The notes under the pieces are model-generated. The model was given only the letters and a program-made list of their open reading frames with translations. It ran no database searches and had not been told where the DNA came from. This document shows positions 1 through 7,393 of a stretch of 8,077 nucleotides of DNA, in pieces. The translations under genes were made by a program, and so were the position numbers. Numbering within the stretch: the first letter of the stretch is position 1; each line of letters opens with the position of its first letter. This DNA comes from a bacterium (GTDB lineage: Bacteria; Vulcanimicrobiota; CADAWZ01): assembly GCA_024409025.1 (NCBI GenBank), contig JAKSUM010000049.1, forward strand, positions 1 to 8,077, given 5' to 3'.

Positions 1-1
1 G

Positions 2-1069
2 GTTTACGTTTTTCCTGTTCTTGATGATTCTATGATTTCAAGCTACAAGAAGCTTGATCCCAAGAAGCCCGTTGTCGAGTTCCCGATTAACGTGTGGATT
101 GGCTGGCTTCCGATCGTTGCGGCAAACCATGGCTGCAAGCCGAATGAGGAAAGCTATTTCTATAAAAATTACGGCTTCATGGTCAATATAACACTTATTG
201 ACGATCCTGTGTCCGCAAGAGATGCTTTTGCTTCAGGCAAGAGCCATGTGCTTTGGGGAACGCTTGACATAATGGCACTTTTCGCGCCTTCTCTTTCTGC
301 GGATGCGAGAACAGCCCCCAAGATTTATCAGATTGTTGACTGGAGCAACGGCGGTGACGGAATTGTTGCCAGAGACAACATAAAGTCCGTTAAAGACCTC
401 AAGGGAAAGACGATAGTTTACGCTCAGAATTCCCCAAGCCAGTACTATGCAAACACAATGCTTCTTAAGGCAGGAGTTCAGCCTGGCGAAGTTAACCATA
501 AGTTCACGGATACGCCTTTCTCTGCTGCTGCTGCTTTCGTTGCTTCCAACGGAAAGAAGGAACAGATTGACGCTGTCGTGTCATGGGCTCCGGACATTTA
601 CACTATTCCTGAAAAGGTTCCAGGAACTAAGCTTCTTTCAAGCACTCAGGATGACAACAAGGTTATTGCCGATACTTGGGCTGTAAGGGCAGATTTCGCA
701 AGGGACAATCCGAAGATCGTAAAGGGTCTTGTCGAAGGCATATTTGCAGGAATGGATATGCTTAATGACGCTTCCTATAAGAAGGAAGCCTGCAAGTGGC
801 TTGGCGAGCTTTACGGATACGGCGAAGACGAGATAACCGGAATGATTAACGATGCACATTCGACAAATTTTGCTGAAAACGCTTCGTTTTTCCTTAATGC
901 AGACAATCCTGCAAACTTTGCCAATACTTGGAAAAACATATGTTTCGTATATGGAGAGCTCGGCGTCATTGATGCTCCTATTCCTGTAGAAAAGGTTATG
1001 GATGCGTCAGTAATAAAGGAGCTCCAGAAGGAAGGCAAGTTTAAAGGCCATAAGGATACATATAAATAA
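2..1069 (+). CDS. ABC transporter solute-binding protein, NrtA/SsuA/TauA-like, 5'-truncated, without OmpA domain
   Basis: Periplasmic solute-binding protein of the nitrate/sulfonate/taurine class, cut by the left edge. The first ATG (32) is not a credible start. The frame is open to base 2, and the residues before it (FPVLDDS) align with IPQLDNS of the neighbouring paralogue, so the real N-terminus lies outside the window. From residue 1 at base 32, 345 residues align without gaps to residues 85-429 of the next gene, with 274 identities by my hand count (about 79%). Family-like segments are INVWIGWLP near the start, DWSNGGDGI, DLKGKTIVYAQ and DAVVSWAPDIY. It stops at HKDTYK, exactly where the paralogue continues into an OmpA domain; the bases after the stop show no OmpA remnant. 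Whether it has a signal peptide or a membrane anchor cannot be seen. It probably serves the same permease as the next gene. The substrate is unknown. Confidence 0.88.
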   Translation, partial: VYVFPVLDDSMISSYKKLDPKKPVVEFPINVWIGWLPIVAANHGCKPNEESYFYKNYGFMVNITLIDDPVSARDAFASGKSHVLWGTLDIMALFAPSLSADARTAPKIYQIVDWSNGGDGIVARDNIKSVKDLKGKTIVYAQNSPSQYYANTMLLKAGVQPGEVNHKFTDTPFSAAAAFVASNGKKEQIDAVVSWAPDIYTIPEKVPGTKLLSSTQDDNKVIADTWAVRADFARDNPKIVKGLVEGIFAGMDMLNDASYKKEACKWLGELYGYGEDEITGMINDAHSTNFAENASFFLNADNPANFANTWKNICFVYGELGVIDAPIPVEKVMDASVIKELQKEGKFKGHKDTYK

Positions 1070-1082
1070 CCTTGATTAAAGA

Positions 1083-1109
1083 GCCCGGCCAGAAGCTTTT
1101 CGGCCGGGC
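1083..1109 (+). terminator. GC-rich intergenic hairpin between the two binding-protein genes
   Basis: GCCCGGCC (1083-1090) pairs perfectly with GGCCGGGC (1102-1109). An inner GAA/TTC pairing is possible around a GCTT loop. The sequence after the stem is ATAAAATTAT, not a T-run, so a full intrinsic terminator is doubtful. It may instead stabilise the upstream mRNA end or attenuate transcription. The ribosome site of the next gene lies 16 nt downstream. Confidence 0.5.
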
Positions 1110-1125
1110 ATAAAATTATATATAA

Positions 1126-1131
1126 AGGAGG
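1126..1131 (+). promoter_or_regulatory. Strong ribosome binding site for the OmpA-fused binding protein
   Basis: AGGAGG sits 7 nt before the ATG at 1139, a near-ideal match to the anti-Shine-Dalgarno. This fixes the start used for the long protein and implies high translation. Confidence 0.85.
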
Positions 1132-1138
1132 CTGAAAT

Positions 1139-2887
1139 ATGTCTATGGGACACCGTCCGCAAGGCGGTCTTACTCCTTTTGCCAAGATTCTCATAGCAGG
1201 AATAATTATTGCTATTGGATATTTTGCTTGGAATGCGATTGGCAATAAGGCTGGCGGGCCTGCCGGAACCCAGTTTAAAAAGGTAGATATGTCAAAGATG
1301 ACTGCCGAGGCATCCGATACAAAGGGAATTACTACCGTTCAGGAATACAAATATGTTCCTCAGGAGAAGATCCCGCAGCTCGACAACTCTGTTGTCGCAA
1401 GCTATAAAAGGGTTGATCCTGAGAATCCTGTCGTTGAGTTTCCTATCAATGTCTGGATTGGATGGCTGCCTAGTGTTGCAGCAAACCATGGCTACAAGCC
1501 GAATGAGGAGAGCTACTTCTATAAAAAATATGGGTTTAAGGTTAACATAACGCTTATTGATGACCCTGTTTCCGCAAGAGACGCTTTTGCTTCGGGAAAG
1601 AGCCATGTGCTGTGGGGAACTCTTGACATTATGGCTCTCTTTGCTCCGACTCTTGTTTCTGATGCAAGGACTTCTCCGAGAATTTACCAGATTATAGACT
1701 GGAGTAACGGCGGAGACGGAATCGTTGTAAGGGACGACATAAAGTCCATTGCCGATCTTAAAGGCAAAACCATTGTTTATGCGCAGAATTCTGCCAGCCA
1801 GTATTTTATAAACAACCTTCTTCTCACATCAGGCATCCAGCCTAATGAGGTTACTCATAAATTTACAGACAGCCCGTTTTCCGCTGCTGCCGCTTTCGTT
1901 GCTTCCAACGGAAAGAAGGATCAGATAGATGCCGTAGTCTCATGGGCTCCGGACATCTACACCATCCCCGAGAAGGTTCCCGGAACAAAGCTTCTGGCAA
2001 GCACTAAGGATGCCAGCAAGACAATCGCTGACACTTGGGCTGTAAGGGCTGATTTCGCCAGAGATAACCCGAAGATCGTCAAAGGCCTTGTCGAAGGTAT
2101 ATTTGCCGGAATGGACATGCTCAAGGACGGTGCTTATAAAAACCAGGCCTGTAAATGGCTCGGAGATCTGTACGGCTATGATGAAAACGAGATCAAGGGC
2201 ATGCTTGAAGATGCCCATACGACTAATTTTGCAGAGAACAAGGACTGCTTCCTGAATGCCAATTCTCCGTCTAACTTCGAGAGAACTTGGAAAAACATAA
2301 ACTTTGTCTACAGAGAGCTCGGCCTCATTGATTCGCCGGTTCCTTTTGACAATGTTATGGATTTCTCCGTAATAAAGGCGCTTCAGGCTGAAGGCAAGTT
2401 CAAGGATCACAAGGATGAGTACAAGGCTAAATTTGTACCGTCCTCATTCTCAAAGCTTAAAGCAGAGGCTCCGATCCTCACTCAGACGATCAGAATCAAT
2501 TTCTATCCTAATTCATGGAATATTCTTGAGCCTCAGCATGACGAGGCAGGCAACAAGATAAAGGACACCTACTATGATCCATCAGCTCTTGCCAGCGTTG
2601 AGAAGGCTGCAAGGCTTGCAGGCCAGTTCGATTCCGCAAGAATAGCCATAGTAGGTCACTCTGACAGCTCCAAGAAGGGGCAGGTCAGGGATGAAACAGT
2701 TAAGACCCTCTCACTTAATAGGGCTAAGGCGGTTAAGGATATGCTTGTTGAAAAGTATAAATTCGATCCTAATAAATTCGTTGTTGAAGGAATGGGATGG
2801 GATGTTCCCTTCGATCCGGCAAATCCTTATGATCAGGCTAAAAACCGTAGGGTTGAGATAACTGTATATCAGCCTGAAGAAGAGTAA
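1139..2887 (+). CDS. Membrane-anchored ABC solute-binding protein fused to an OmpA peptidoglycan-binding domain
   Basis: A 582-residue three-part protein. Residues about 15-33 (AKILIAGIIIAIGYFAW) form one hydrophobic helix with no lipobox or obvious cleavage site, so it is probably an uncleaved inner-membrane anchor. A polar linker runs to about residue 95. Residues about 97-430 are a nitrate/sulfonate/taurine-type binding domain, paralogous to the upstream gene. Residues about 450-578 are an OmpA-like domain: GHSDS at 506-510, LSLNRAKAV at 524-532 and NRRVEITV at 569-576. The Asp509 and Arg528 positions correspond to those that hold diaminopimelate in known OmpA domains. The binding domain would therefore sit in the periplasm between membrane and cell wall, an arrangement like MotB but with a ligand-binding core. 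The genes after it encode a matching permease and ATPase. Databases sometimes call such fusions 'phosphate ABC transporter substrate-binding/OmpA family', but phosphate is not supported by anything visible here. Confidence 0.9.
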   Translation: MSMGHRPQGGLTPFAKILIAGIIIAIGYFAWNAIGNKAGGPAGTQFKKVDMSKMTAEASDTKGITTVQEYKYVPQEKIPQLDNSVVASYKRVDPENPVVEFPINVWIGWLPSVAANHGYKPNEESYFYKKYGFKVNITLIDDPVSARDAFASGKSHVLWGTLDIMALFAPTLVSDARTSPRIYQIIDWSNGGDGIVVRDDIKSIADLKGKTIVYAQNSASQYFINNLLLTSGIQPNEVTHKFTDSPFSAAAAFVASNGKKDQIDAVVSWAPDIYTIPEKVPGTKLLASTKDASKTIADTWAVRADFARDNPKIVKGLVEGIFAGMDMLKDGAYKNQACKWLGDLYGYDENEIKGMLEDAHTTNFAENKDCFLNANSPSNFERTWKNINFVYRELGLIDSPVPFDNVMDFSVIKALQAEGKFKDHKDEYKAKFVPSSFSKLKAEAPILTQTIRINFYPNSWNILEPQHDEAGNKIKDTYYDPSALASVEKAARLAGQFDSARIAIVGHSDSSKKGQVRDETVKTLSLNRAKAVKDMLVEKYKFDPNKFVVEGMGWDVPFDPANPYDQAKNRRVEITVYQPEEE

Positions 2888-2905
2888 TAATCCGATTTGA
2901 AAATG

Positions 2906-2947
2906 GCCGCCGCTTTGCGGGATCTCGTCCCGGGGAGTTGCGGCTTT
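2906..2947 (+). terminator. Intergenic hairpin cluster before the permease gene
   Basis: GCCGC (2906-2910) pairs with GCGGC (2940-2944), enclosing a second stem CGGGA (2918-2922) with TCCCG (2928-2932). CCGC (2910-2913) with GCGG (2917-2920) is an alternative small hairpin that excludes part of these. Only CTTTGCTTTTG follows, so termination would be partial at best. It is placed where binding-protein mRNA is often separated from lower-expressed permease mRNA. Confidence 0.4.
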
Positions 2948-2954
2948 GCTTTTG

Positions 2955-2961
2955 AAAGGAG
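2955..2961 (+). promoter_or_regulatory. Ribosome binding site of the permease gene
   Basis: AAAGGAG lies 6 nt before the ATG at 2968. It supports that start, and no earlier in-frame start has a comparable site. Confidence 0.75.
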
Positions 2962-2967
2962 TTTTTT

Positions 2968-3792
2968 ATGCAGAAGATGTTTAAGGACTTTTTTGGCATA
3001 AGGGATGAGGTGGAAGGTAAGCATGCCCTTATGTTTGCCCTTATTCCTTTGGCCTTGGTTTTTATTCTTTGGTTTATCGTCACATCCGGAGAGCGTTCAA
3101 GCAGGATAATGCCTGCTGCTATTCTCCCAAGCCCTATGGATCTCGTAAATGTGATACCAAAGCTTTTCTCTCCTGAGAAGAAGCTTGGCGAGGGCATATT
3201 CATGAGCATGCAGAGAATCGTTGTCGGTTTTAGCATAGCTGCTGTTGTTGCAGTGCCATTGGGAATTCTTATGGGTGCTTTTATAAGGATTGAAAAGATG
3301 TTTTCGACAGTCCTTCTTGTTGGAGCTTATCTTCCTATTCCTACAATTGTTCCCCTCACCATGGCATGGTGCGGAGTAGGCGAGGAGCAGAAGATATGCT
3401 TCCTTGCAATTGCCTCATTCGTATACCTGCTTCCGGCGGTAGTAAATGCTGTTAACGATGTTGACGACATATTTATCAATACGGGATATACTACTGGAGC
3501 AACCAAATGGCAGATTGTTACAAAGATAATAATTCCTGTTGCCGCGCCTAAGATTTTCGACGCTCTCAGGATGGGTTTTGGCGTCGGATTTACATGGATT
3601 ATTATGGCAGAGATGATTGGTGCTGATACTGGCATAGGATATCTTCTGAGGCAGGCGCAGTCGAGAGGCGGAATTGATAATACGCCGATGGTTTTCGCGC
3701 TTCTCATACTTATTATACTTATAGCGTTTGTAGTTGATTTTATCTGGAAATTCGCATATAATCAGATTTTCAGATACAAGGAGGGCAAGTAA
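2968..3792 (+). CDS. ABC transporter permease, TauC/SsuC-like
   Basis: Inner-membrane permease subunit of a nitrate/sulfonate/taurine-type importer, 274 residues, a usual length for the family. Hydrophobic segments lie at about 20-38, 84-105, 113-135, 143-162, 188-218 and 240-260, giving about six passes. The cytoplasmic coupling loop that contacts the ATPase is clear at about 170-200: NTGYTTGATKWQIVTKIIIP, followed by APKIFDALRMG. This matches the EAA-loop form of TauC/SsuC (A-x-T-x-GA-x-x-W, then P-x-I-x-x-xR). The start at 2968 has a good ribosome site. The stop codon directly abuts the ATG of the ATPase gene (TAAATG), so the two are translationally linked. Family membership is secure; the substrate is not determined. 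Confidence 0.93.
   Translation: MQKMFKDFFGIRDEVEGKHALMFALIPLALVFILWFIVTSGERSSRIMPAAILPSPMDLVNVIPKLFSPEKKLGEGIFMSMQRIVVGFSIAAVVAVPLGILMGAFIRIEKMFSTVLLVGAYLPIPTIVPLTMAWCGVGEEQKICFLAIASFVYLLPAVVNAVNDVDDIFINTGYTTGATKWQIVTKIIIPVAAPKIFDALRMGFGVGFTWIIMAEMIGADTGIGYLLRQAQSRGGIDNTPMVFALLILIILIAFVVDFIWKFAYNQIFRYKEGK
3778..3784 (+). promoter_or_regulatory. Ribosome binding site of the ATPase gene, inside the permease 3' end
   Basis: AAGGAGG overlaps the last permease codons, 8 nt before the ATG at 3793. The codons encode the lysine/glutamate-rich permease tail. Confidence 0.75.
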
Positions 3793-4683
3793 ATGGCGGT
3801 AATACAGGATAATCCTTCCATACATGACAAGACAGGCAATGTTCCGATCGTTACGTTTGAGGGCGTCTCCAAGACCTTTTATAAAGGCACTAAAAAGGAA
3901 TTTACTGCAATAAAGGATGTCTCCTTTGAGGTTGAGGACAGGGAAGACAAAGGACAGTTTATTGCGCTTCTGGGGCCTAGCGGCTGCGGAAAATCAACTG
4001 TAATTAATATAATAGCCGGCCTTACTCCACATTTCCCCCATACGACAGGCAAGGTACTGCTTCATGGAAAGCCTCTCGAAGGCCCTGGCAGGGACAGGGG
4101 CATGATATTTCAGAAATACAGCTCTTTTCCGCATCTGAATGTTCTTCAAAATGTGGCATTCGGAGTTATGCTTATGAGCCAGAATGACAGGGATGCTCTT
4201 CTTGAAAAAAAGAATGCTTCCTATGACGATGTTGCTGAATATGCAATGGAGTGGATTGATGCCGTTAAGCTTAAAGGCAATGAATATAAGTTCCCTCATG
4301 AGCTGAGTGGAGGCATGCAGCAGAGAGCGGCTATTGCAAGGACTCTTTCAATGAAGCCGAGGATTATTCTTATGGATGAGCCGTTCAGCGCTCTTGACGA
4401 GCCTACAAGGCTGTCCATGCAGGATCTTACGCTTAATCTATGGAGAAAGACTAAGTCAACAGTTTTTCTTGTGACCCACAGCATCTCTGAAGCGGTTTTT
4501 CTTGCTGACAGGATATGGATGTTCAGCCCGTCTCCTGGGACAATCAAGCTTGAGGTTGCCGATCTTCCTGAAATGGAAGGCGATGCATTGCTTGAGCAGG
4601 AAAAGAGCGTTTTTAAAGAGAATGTATTGATGATTACAGAAGCATTCCAGAAAATTACAAAAGTCAGAGAGCCTTTTTCATGA
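3793..4683 (+). CDS. ABC transporter ATP-binding protein, TauB/SsuB-like
   Basis: Cytoplasmic ATPase that powers the permease encoded just before it. All nucleotide-binding motifs are intact in 296 residues: Walker [10 protein letters not shown] at 61-69, Q-loop glutamine 107 in [10 protein letters not shown], signature LSGGMQQR at 171-178, Walker B IILMDEP at 191-197, D-loop SALD at 199-202 and switch histidine 229 in VTHS. The line SALDEPTR is the form seen in the nitrate/sulfonate/taurine ATPases (usually SALDxxTR). The protein is somewhat longer than many TauB/SsuB proteins, with an extended N-terminus (about 20 residues before the first strand) and an insert around 125-150 ([16 protein letters not shown]). 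The C-terminal tail from about 255 is acidic then helical, of unknown use. Its last codons overlap the next gene by 4 nt (ATGA). Confidence 0.95.
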   Translation: MAVIQDNPSIHDKTGNVPIVTFEGVSKTFYKGTKKEFTAIKDVSFEVEDREDKGQFIALLGPSGCGKSTVINIIAGLTPHFPHTTGKVLLHGKPLEGPGRDRGMIFQKYSSFPHLNVLQNVAFGVMLMSQNDRDALLEKKNASYDDVAEYAMEWIDAVKLKGNEYKFPHELSGGMQQRAAIARTLSMKPRIILMDEPFSALDEPTRLSMQDLTLNLWRKTKSTVFLVTHSISEAVFLADRIWMFSPSPGTIKLEVADLPEMEGDALLEQEKSVFKENVLMITEAFQKITKVREPFS

Positions 4684-5528
4684 ACAAGATAACAGTTTGG
4701 GACAGAGTTAAAGATGCCTTTTGGCTTAAAATATTTGGTCTTCCCTTGAACGCATGTGCCGTTGCAACATTATGCCTTTTCGGCTTCAGCGATCCAAGAA
4801 TGTGGATTGTTGCGGGAGTCGGAGAGTCTCTGTACCTTTTAGCAATGACAGGATCAGGAATTGTACATAAATCTCTTATGGACAAGGAAGCTCAGAAAAA
4901 ATTAAAAGAATGGGAACTCAGAAAAAAGAAAATTCTTGATAAGATATCCCCTGTAGGGAGAAAGAGATTTTATCAGCTTGAGACCTTGGGGCAGTCCATC
5001 ACTTCAATGACTGTAAACGCAAAGAAGGAAGGTCTTCCTGTCGATATGGCAAAGCTTAAAACAGTTTCTCAGCTTCTTTGGCTGGCCCTTAAGCTTCTTG
5101 CTTCCAGAGAGATTATGGTGCAGAATATTAAGGGAAATTCAAAAGACGCTCTTGAGATTAAGATTGCGAACCTTAAAAAGAGCAGGGATTCGGAGCAGAA
5201 CGAAAAGCTTAAAGCTATGTTTGATTCCACTCTCGAAACAATGGAAAAAAGGCTTCGCACCTATGATGACGTCAATGTCAAAATAAAGGAGATCGATCTT
5301 AATCTGCTTAGAATAGAAGAGCAGCTTCCCCTTCTGAGAAATGTTGCGGCACTTGAAGTACAGAACGGCAAGAGCAGCGTTACTCAGCAGATTGACAATG
5401 CGCAGTCTGCTATTGACGACACTAATGAATGGATGATGTCTGCAAAGGATCTGTTCTCTTCGCTTGATGATGATCTTGCAGAGACGCCTCCTGATGACGT
5501 GTTTATCGGAATCAGCGAAAAATTTTAA
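4680..5528 (+). CDS. Uncharacterised membrane protein with two TM segments and a long charged helical region
   Basis: I do not recognise this 282-residue protein. After a short amphipathic N-terminus ([14 protein letters not shown]) it has two hydrophobic segments at about 21-36 and 41-60, separated by SDPR, which would form a tight hairpin in the inner membrane. Everything after residue 64 is polar and looks mostly helical: a Lys/Glu-rich stretch at about 68-90, then probable coiled coils near 160-215 ([20 protein letters not shown]) and 218-240, and an acidic tail ([14 protein letters not shown]). No enzyme motif is visible. Its ATGA overlap with the ATPase gene, and the lack of a strong ribosome site of its own, imply translational coupling and a stoichiometric role near the transporter. 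It could be a scaffold or adaptor linking the membrane complex to the AAA+ protein downstream. A loose resemblance in layout to XpaC-type proteins of tellurite-resistance-like operons is only a guess. Confidence 0.8.
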   Translation: MNKITVWDRVKDAFWLKIFGLPLNACAVATLCLFGFSDPRMWIVAGVGESLYLLAMTGSGIVHKSLMDKEAQKKLKEWELRKKKILDKISPVGRKRFYQLETLGQSITSMTVNAKKEGLPVDMAKLKTVSQLLWLALKLLASREIMVQNIKGNSKDALEIKIANLKKSRDSEQNEKLKAMFDSTLETMEKRLRTYDDVNVKIKEIDLNLLRIEEQLPLLRNVAALEVQNGKSSVTQQIDNAQSAIDDTNEWMMSAKDLFSSLDDDLAETPPDDVFIGISEKF

Positions 5529-5542
5529 TAATTAAAGAGATA

Positions 5543-5587
5543 ATACCGCAGGCAGTATAGCTTTATATTCAGGCCTGCGGTATTTTT
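5543..5587 (+). terminator. Intrinsic terminator inside the gene cluster
   Basis: ATACCGCAGGC (5543-5553) pairs perfectly with GCCTGCGGTAT (5573-5583), an 11-bp stem with a 19-nt loop, followed by TTTTT (5583-5587). This is the best terminator in the window. The start codon of the next gene is only 19 nt after the T-run, too little room for a promoter, so the downstream genes are probably reached by read-through or anti-termination. Confidence 0.8.
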
Positions 5588-5596
5588 ATAAATAAT

Positions 5597-5601
5597 GGAG
5601 G
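5597..5601 (+). promoter_or_regulatory. Ribosome binding site that decides the start of the AAA+ gene
   Basis: GGAGG is 5 nt before the ATG at 5607. An in-frame ATG at 5595 overlaps this site and has no ribosome site of its own, so 5607 (protein start MAVAASLPEW) is preferred over MEVFMAVAAS. Confidence 0.75.
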
Positions 5602-5606
5602 TTTTT

Positions 5607-7388
5607 ATGGCAGTCGCAGCTTCGCTTCCCGAATGGGCAAAAAAAATGCAGCAGTTTTTTGTTGCAGGCACTACTTCCCAGTTTATTCTTTATGGTAATG
5701 TGTTTGATTATATATCCTCATTCAATGGTGAGGTGAGAGAGTTCGTTTCTCTTAGGAAGTATCTTGAGGATGTCATGTTTGCCCCGTTCGAGGTTGTTAT
5801 TTTTTATGACAGGGGCAAGGGTATAAGGGTAAGGAAAGGGCAGGATGAATTCCGCAAGTTCCTTTCGGGCTATGACAGCTTTAACAACACCAATTATGCA
5901 ACCTTCATGGGAGCTCTTCCGAGAGATGCCAAGAGATGCGTGGATTTGATTGACAGGTTCCTCCAGTACTCTCTCCAGAGAATAAGGGTTTCAGAGACGG
6001 AAAGGGATGCTGACGGAAGGCTTAAGAGATATTCATGCCCGATAAAGGTTGCCGTTGTCATCGATTATGCCCAGTACGTTGTTCCAAGGGGAGAGCTCAC
6101 TCAGATGCTTGGAGATTCCGGAGAGGTCCTGATTAAAATAATAGACTGGGCATCGAATCCGGCAATAAGAAACGCAAGCATTGCGACATGTCTTATAACG
6201 GAAAATCTTCAGGAGCTTAATTCGCTGTTAGTGCAGAATCCGTATAACTCGAAGATAAAGATTCCTATGCCTGACGAGGCTGAGCTTGCTGATTTCTGCA
6301 AGTATCTTTCAGAGAAGATTAAGGATTTCTCTGAATATTGCAGGATTGAGCTTCCGCAGCTTGCTTCAGGGATGCTTGGACTTACAAAAGCCGGTGTAAA
6401 TTCAATAATATCATTTGCCGTAAGCAATAAAGAGGAACTGTCACGCAGGATTCTTGCCAAAAACAAGAAGGAGTTTATTGAGAAGGAATGCAACGATCTT
6501 CTCGAATTTATAGAGGCTCCGTTTAATCTGGACATGGTTGCTGGCCATAAGGCTGCAAAAAAGTGGCTTAAAGATGATGCCGAACTTATAAAAATGGGAA
6601 AGACAAGATCTATTCCTATGGGGTATCTGCTTACTGGCGGCATAGGCACTGGTAAGACCTTCCTTGCAAACTGCTGGGCCGGAGAGCTTGGTATTCCGTT
6701 TGTTAAATTTAAAAATTTCAGGGACAAGTGGCAAGGAGCAACAGAGGGTAATCTTGAAAAGATATTTAATGTTCTTGATGCTCTTGGACAGGTGATTGTC
6801 TTTATTGATGAGGCGGATCAGTCTACAGGAAAACGCGATGGGGGCAGTGGGGATTCCGGAGTATCCGGAAGAGTGTATTCGATGCTTGCCCAGAAAATGA
6901 GCGATACGAAGAACAGGGGAAAAATTATATGGATTCTCGCCACTTCAAGACCCGATCTTCTTGAGGTTGACCTTAAGAGACAGGGCAGGCTTGACGTCCA
7001 TATACCTCTTTTCGCTCCTCAGACGGACGAGGACAGGAACGAGCTTTTCAGGGTTGTGGCTAAGAAGACGGGATCTGAAATACCTGCGGGCAAGCTTCCT
7101 AAGATTCCTGAGGATATTGAGCTTGGAGGAAATGAGATGGAGGCTCTTCTTGTAAGGGCACACAGGATTTTCGACCTTCAGAAATCAAAGAAGAGCATCG
7201 CTCTGATAGTAAAGGAGCTTCTAAAGGATTTTCGTCCCTCCGCACATACGGCGGCGCTTGAATACATGGATCTTATTGCTGTCAAGGAATGCACTGACTC
7301 TGTGTTCCTGCCTGAAAAGTATAAGGACATTTCTCAGGAAGAGCTTGACAGCAGGCTTGAGATATTAAAGCATAGAATGGAAAGGTGA
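5607..7388 (+). CDS. AAA+ ATPase with a degenerate N-terminal AAA-like module
   Basis: A 593-residue cytoplasmic protein with no signal or membrane segment. The C-terminal half is an active-looking AAA+ domain. Walker A is GGIGTGKT at 344-351 (Lys350), Walker B is IVFIDEAD at 397-404 with catalytic Glu402, and the sensor-1 strand is ILATSRPD at 443-450, where Ser447 stands in for the usual Asn. Arginine-finger candidates Arg458 and Arg461 lie in LKRQGRLD, and the lid helix contains GGNEMEALLVRAH. The first ~240 residues also look AAA-like but lack a P-loop: FILYGNVFDYI, a Walker-B-like VVIDYAQYV (Asp153) and a sensor-1-like ATCLITENLQELN leading to IKIPMPDEAEL. The overall plan, dead module then live module, recalls Ycf46-like AAA proteins, but I would not assign it there. 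Likely forms a ring that remodels or unfolds a partner; the flanking helical proteins are the obvious candidates. Starting at 5595 would add only four residues. Confidence 0.9.
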   Translation: MAVAASLPEWAKKMQQFFVAGTTSQFILYGNVFDYISSFNGEVREFVSLRKYLEDVMFAPFEVVIFYDRGKGIRVRKGQDEFRKFLSGYDSFNNTNYATFMGALPRDAKRCVDLIDRFLQYSLQRIRVSETERDADGRLKRYSCPIKVAVVIDYAQYVVPRGELTQMLGDSGEVLIKIIDWASNPAIRNASIATCLITENLQELNSLLVQNPYNSKIKIPMPDEAELADFCKYLSEKIKDFSEYCRIELPQLASGMLGLTKAGVNSIISFAVSNKEELSRRILAKNKKEFIEKECNDLLEFIEAPFNLDMVAGHKAAKKWLKDDAELIKMGKTRSIPMGYLLTGGIGTGKTFLANCWAGELGIPFVKFKNFRDKWQGATEGNLEKIFNVLDALGQVIVFIDEADQSTGKRDGGSGDSGVSGRVYSMLAQKMSDTKNRGKIIWILATSRPDLLEVDLKRQGRLDVHIPLFAPQTDEDRNELFRVVAKKTGSEIPAGKLPKIPEDIELGGNEMEALLVRAHRIFDLQKSKKSIALIVKELLKDFRPSAHTAALEYMDLIAVKECTDSVFLPEKYKDISQEELDSRLEILKHRMER

Positions 7389-7389
7389 T
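7383..7389 (+). promoter_or_regulatory. Ribosome binding site of the last + strand gene, overlapping the AAA+ stop
   Basis: AGGTGAT, part of the extended complement to the 16S rRNA 3' end, spans the TGA stop of the AAA+ gene and lies 4 nt before the ATG at 7394. It supports 7394 over the ATG at 7407, which has no such site. Confidence 0.6.
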
Positions 7390-7393
7390 TATC

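Larger units (their letters stand above)
2..2425 (+). repeat. Tandem gene duplication: 2-1066 repeated at 1361-2425
   Basis: The binding domain is present twice in direct orientation with the same length and no gaps. Proteins are about 79% identical while many third codon positions differ, so the duplication is not recent. Some stretches are still identical at the DNA level, for example 533-561 and 1892-1920 (29 nt), which could mark either constraint or gene conversion. Only the second copy has the OmpA extension. Confidence 0.9.

Noticed and set aside
32..34. ATG at 32 as the true start of the first gene
   Set aside because: Homology to the paralogue continues upstream to base 2, and there is no ribosome site before it; the gene runs off the left edge.
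1073..1122. Possible promoter in the first gap (TTGATT with TAAAAT)
   Set aside because: The two boxes are about 32 nt apart, far from the 16-18 nt needed, and the -10-like box sits almost on the ribosome site.
811..1245. 144-residue minus-strand open frame across the first intergenic gap
   Set aside because: It is antisense to two real genes, has no ribosome site, and its peptide shows no family resemblance; a shadow frame.
5595..5606. ATG at 5595 as the start of the AAA+ gene
   Set aside because: Its ATGG bases are part of the ribosome site for the ATG at 5607, and it has no site of its own.
6209..6734. Long minus-strand open frames opposite the AAA+ gene
   Set aside because: They lie entirely opposite a conserved coding region that includes Walker A; explained by codon bias, not by a second gene.
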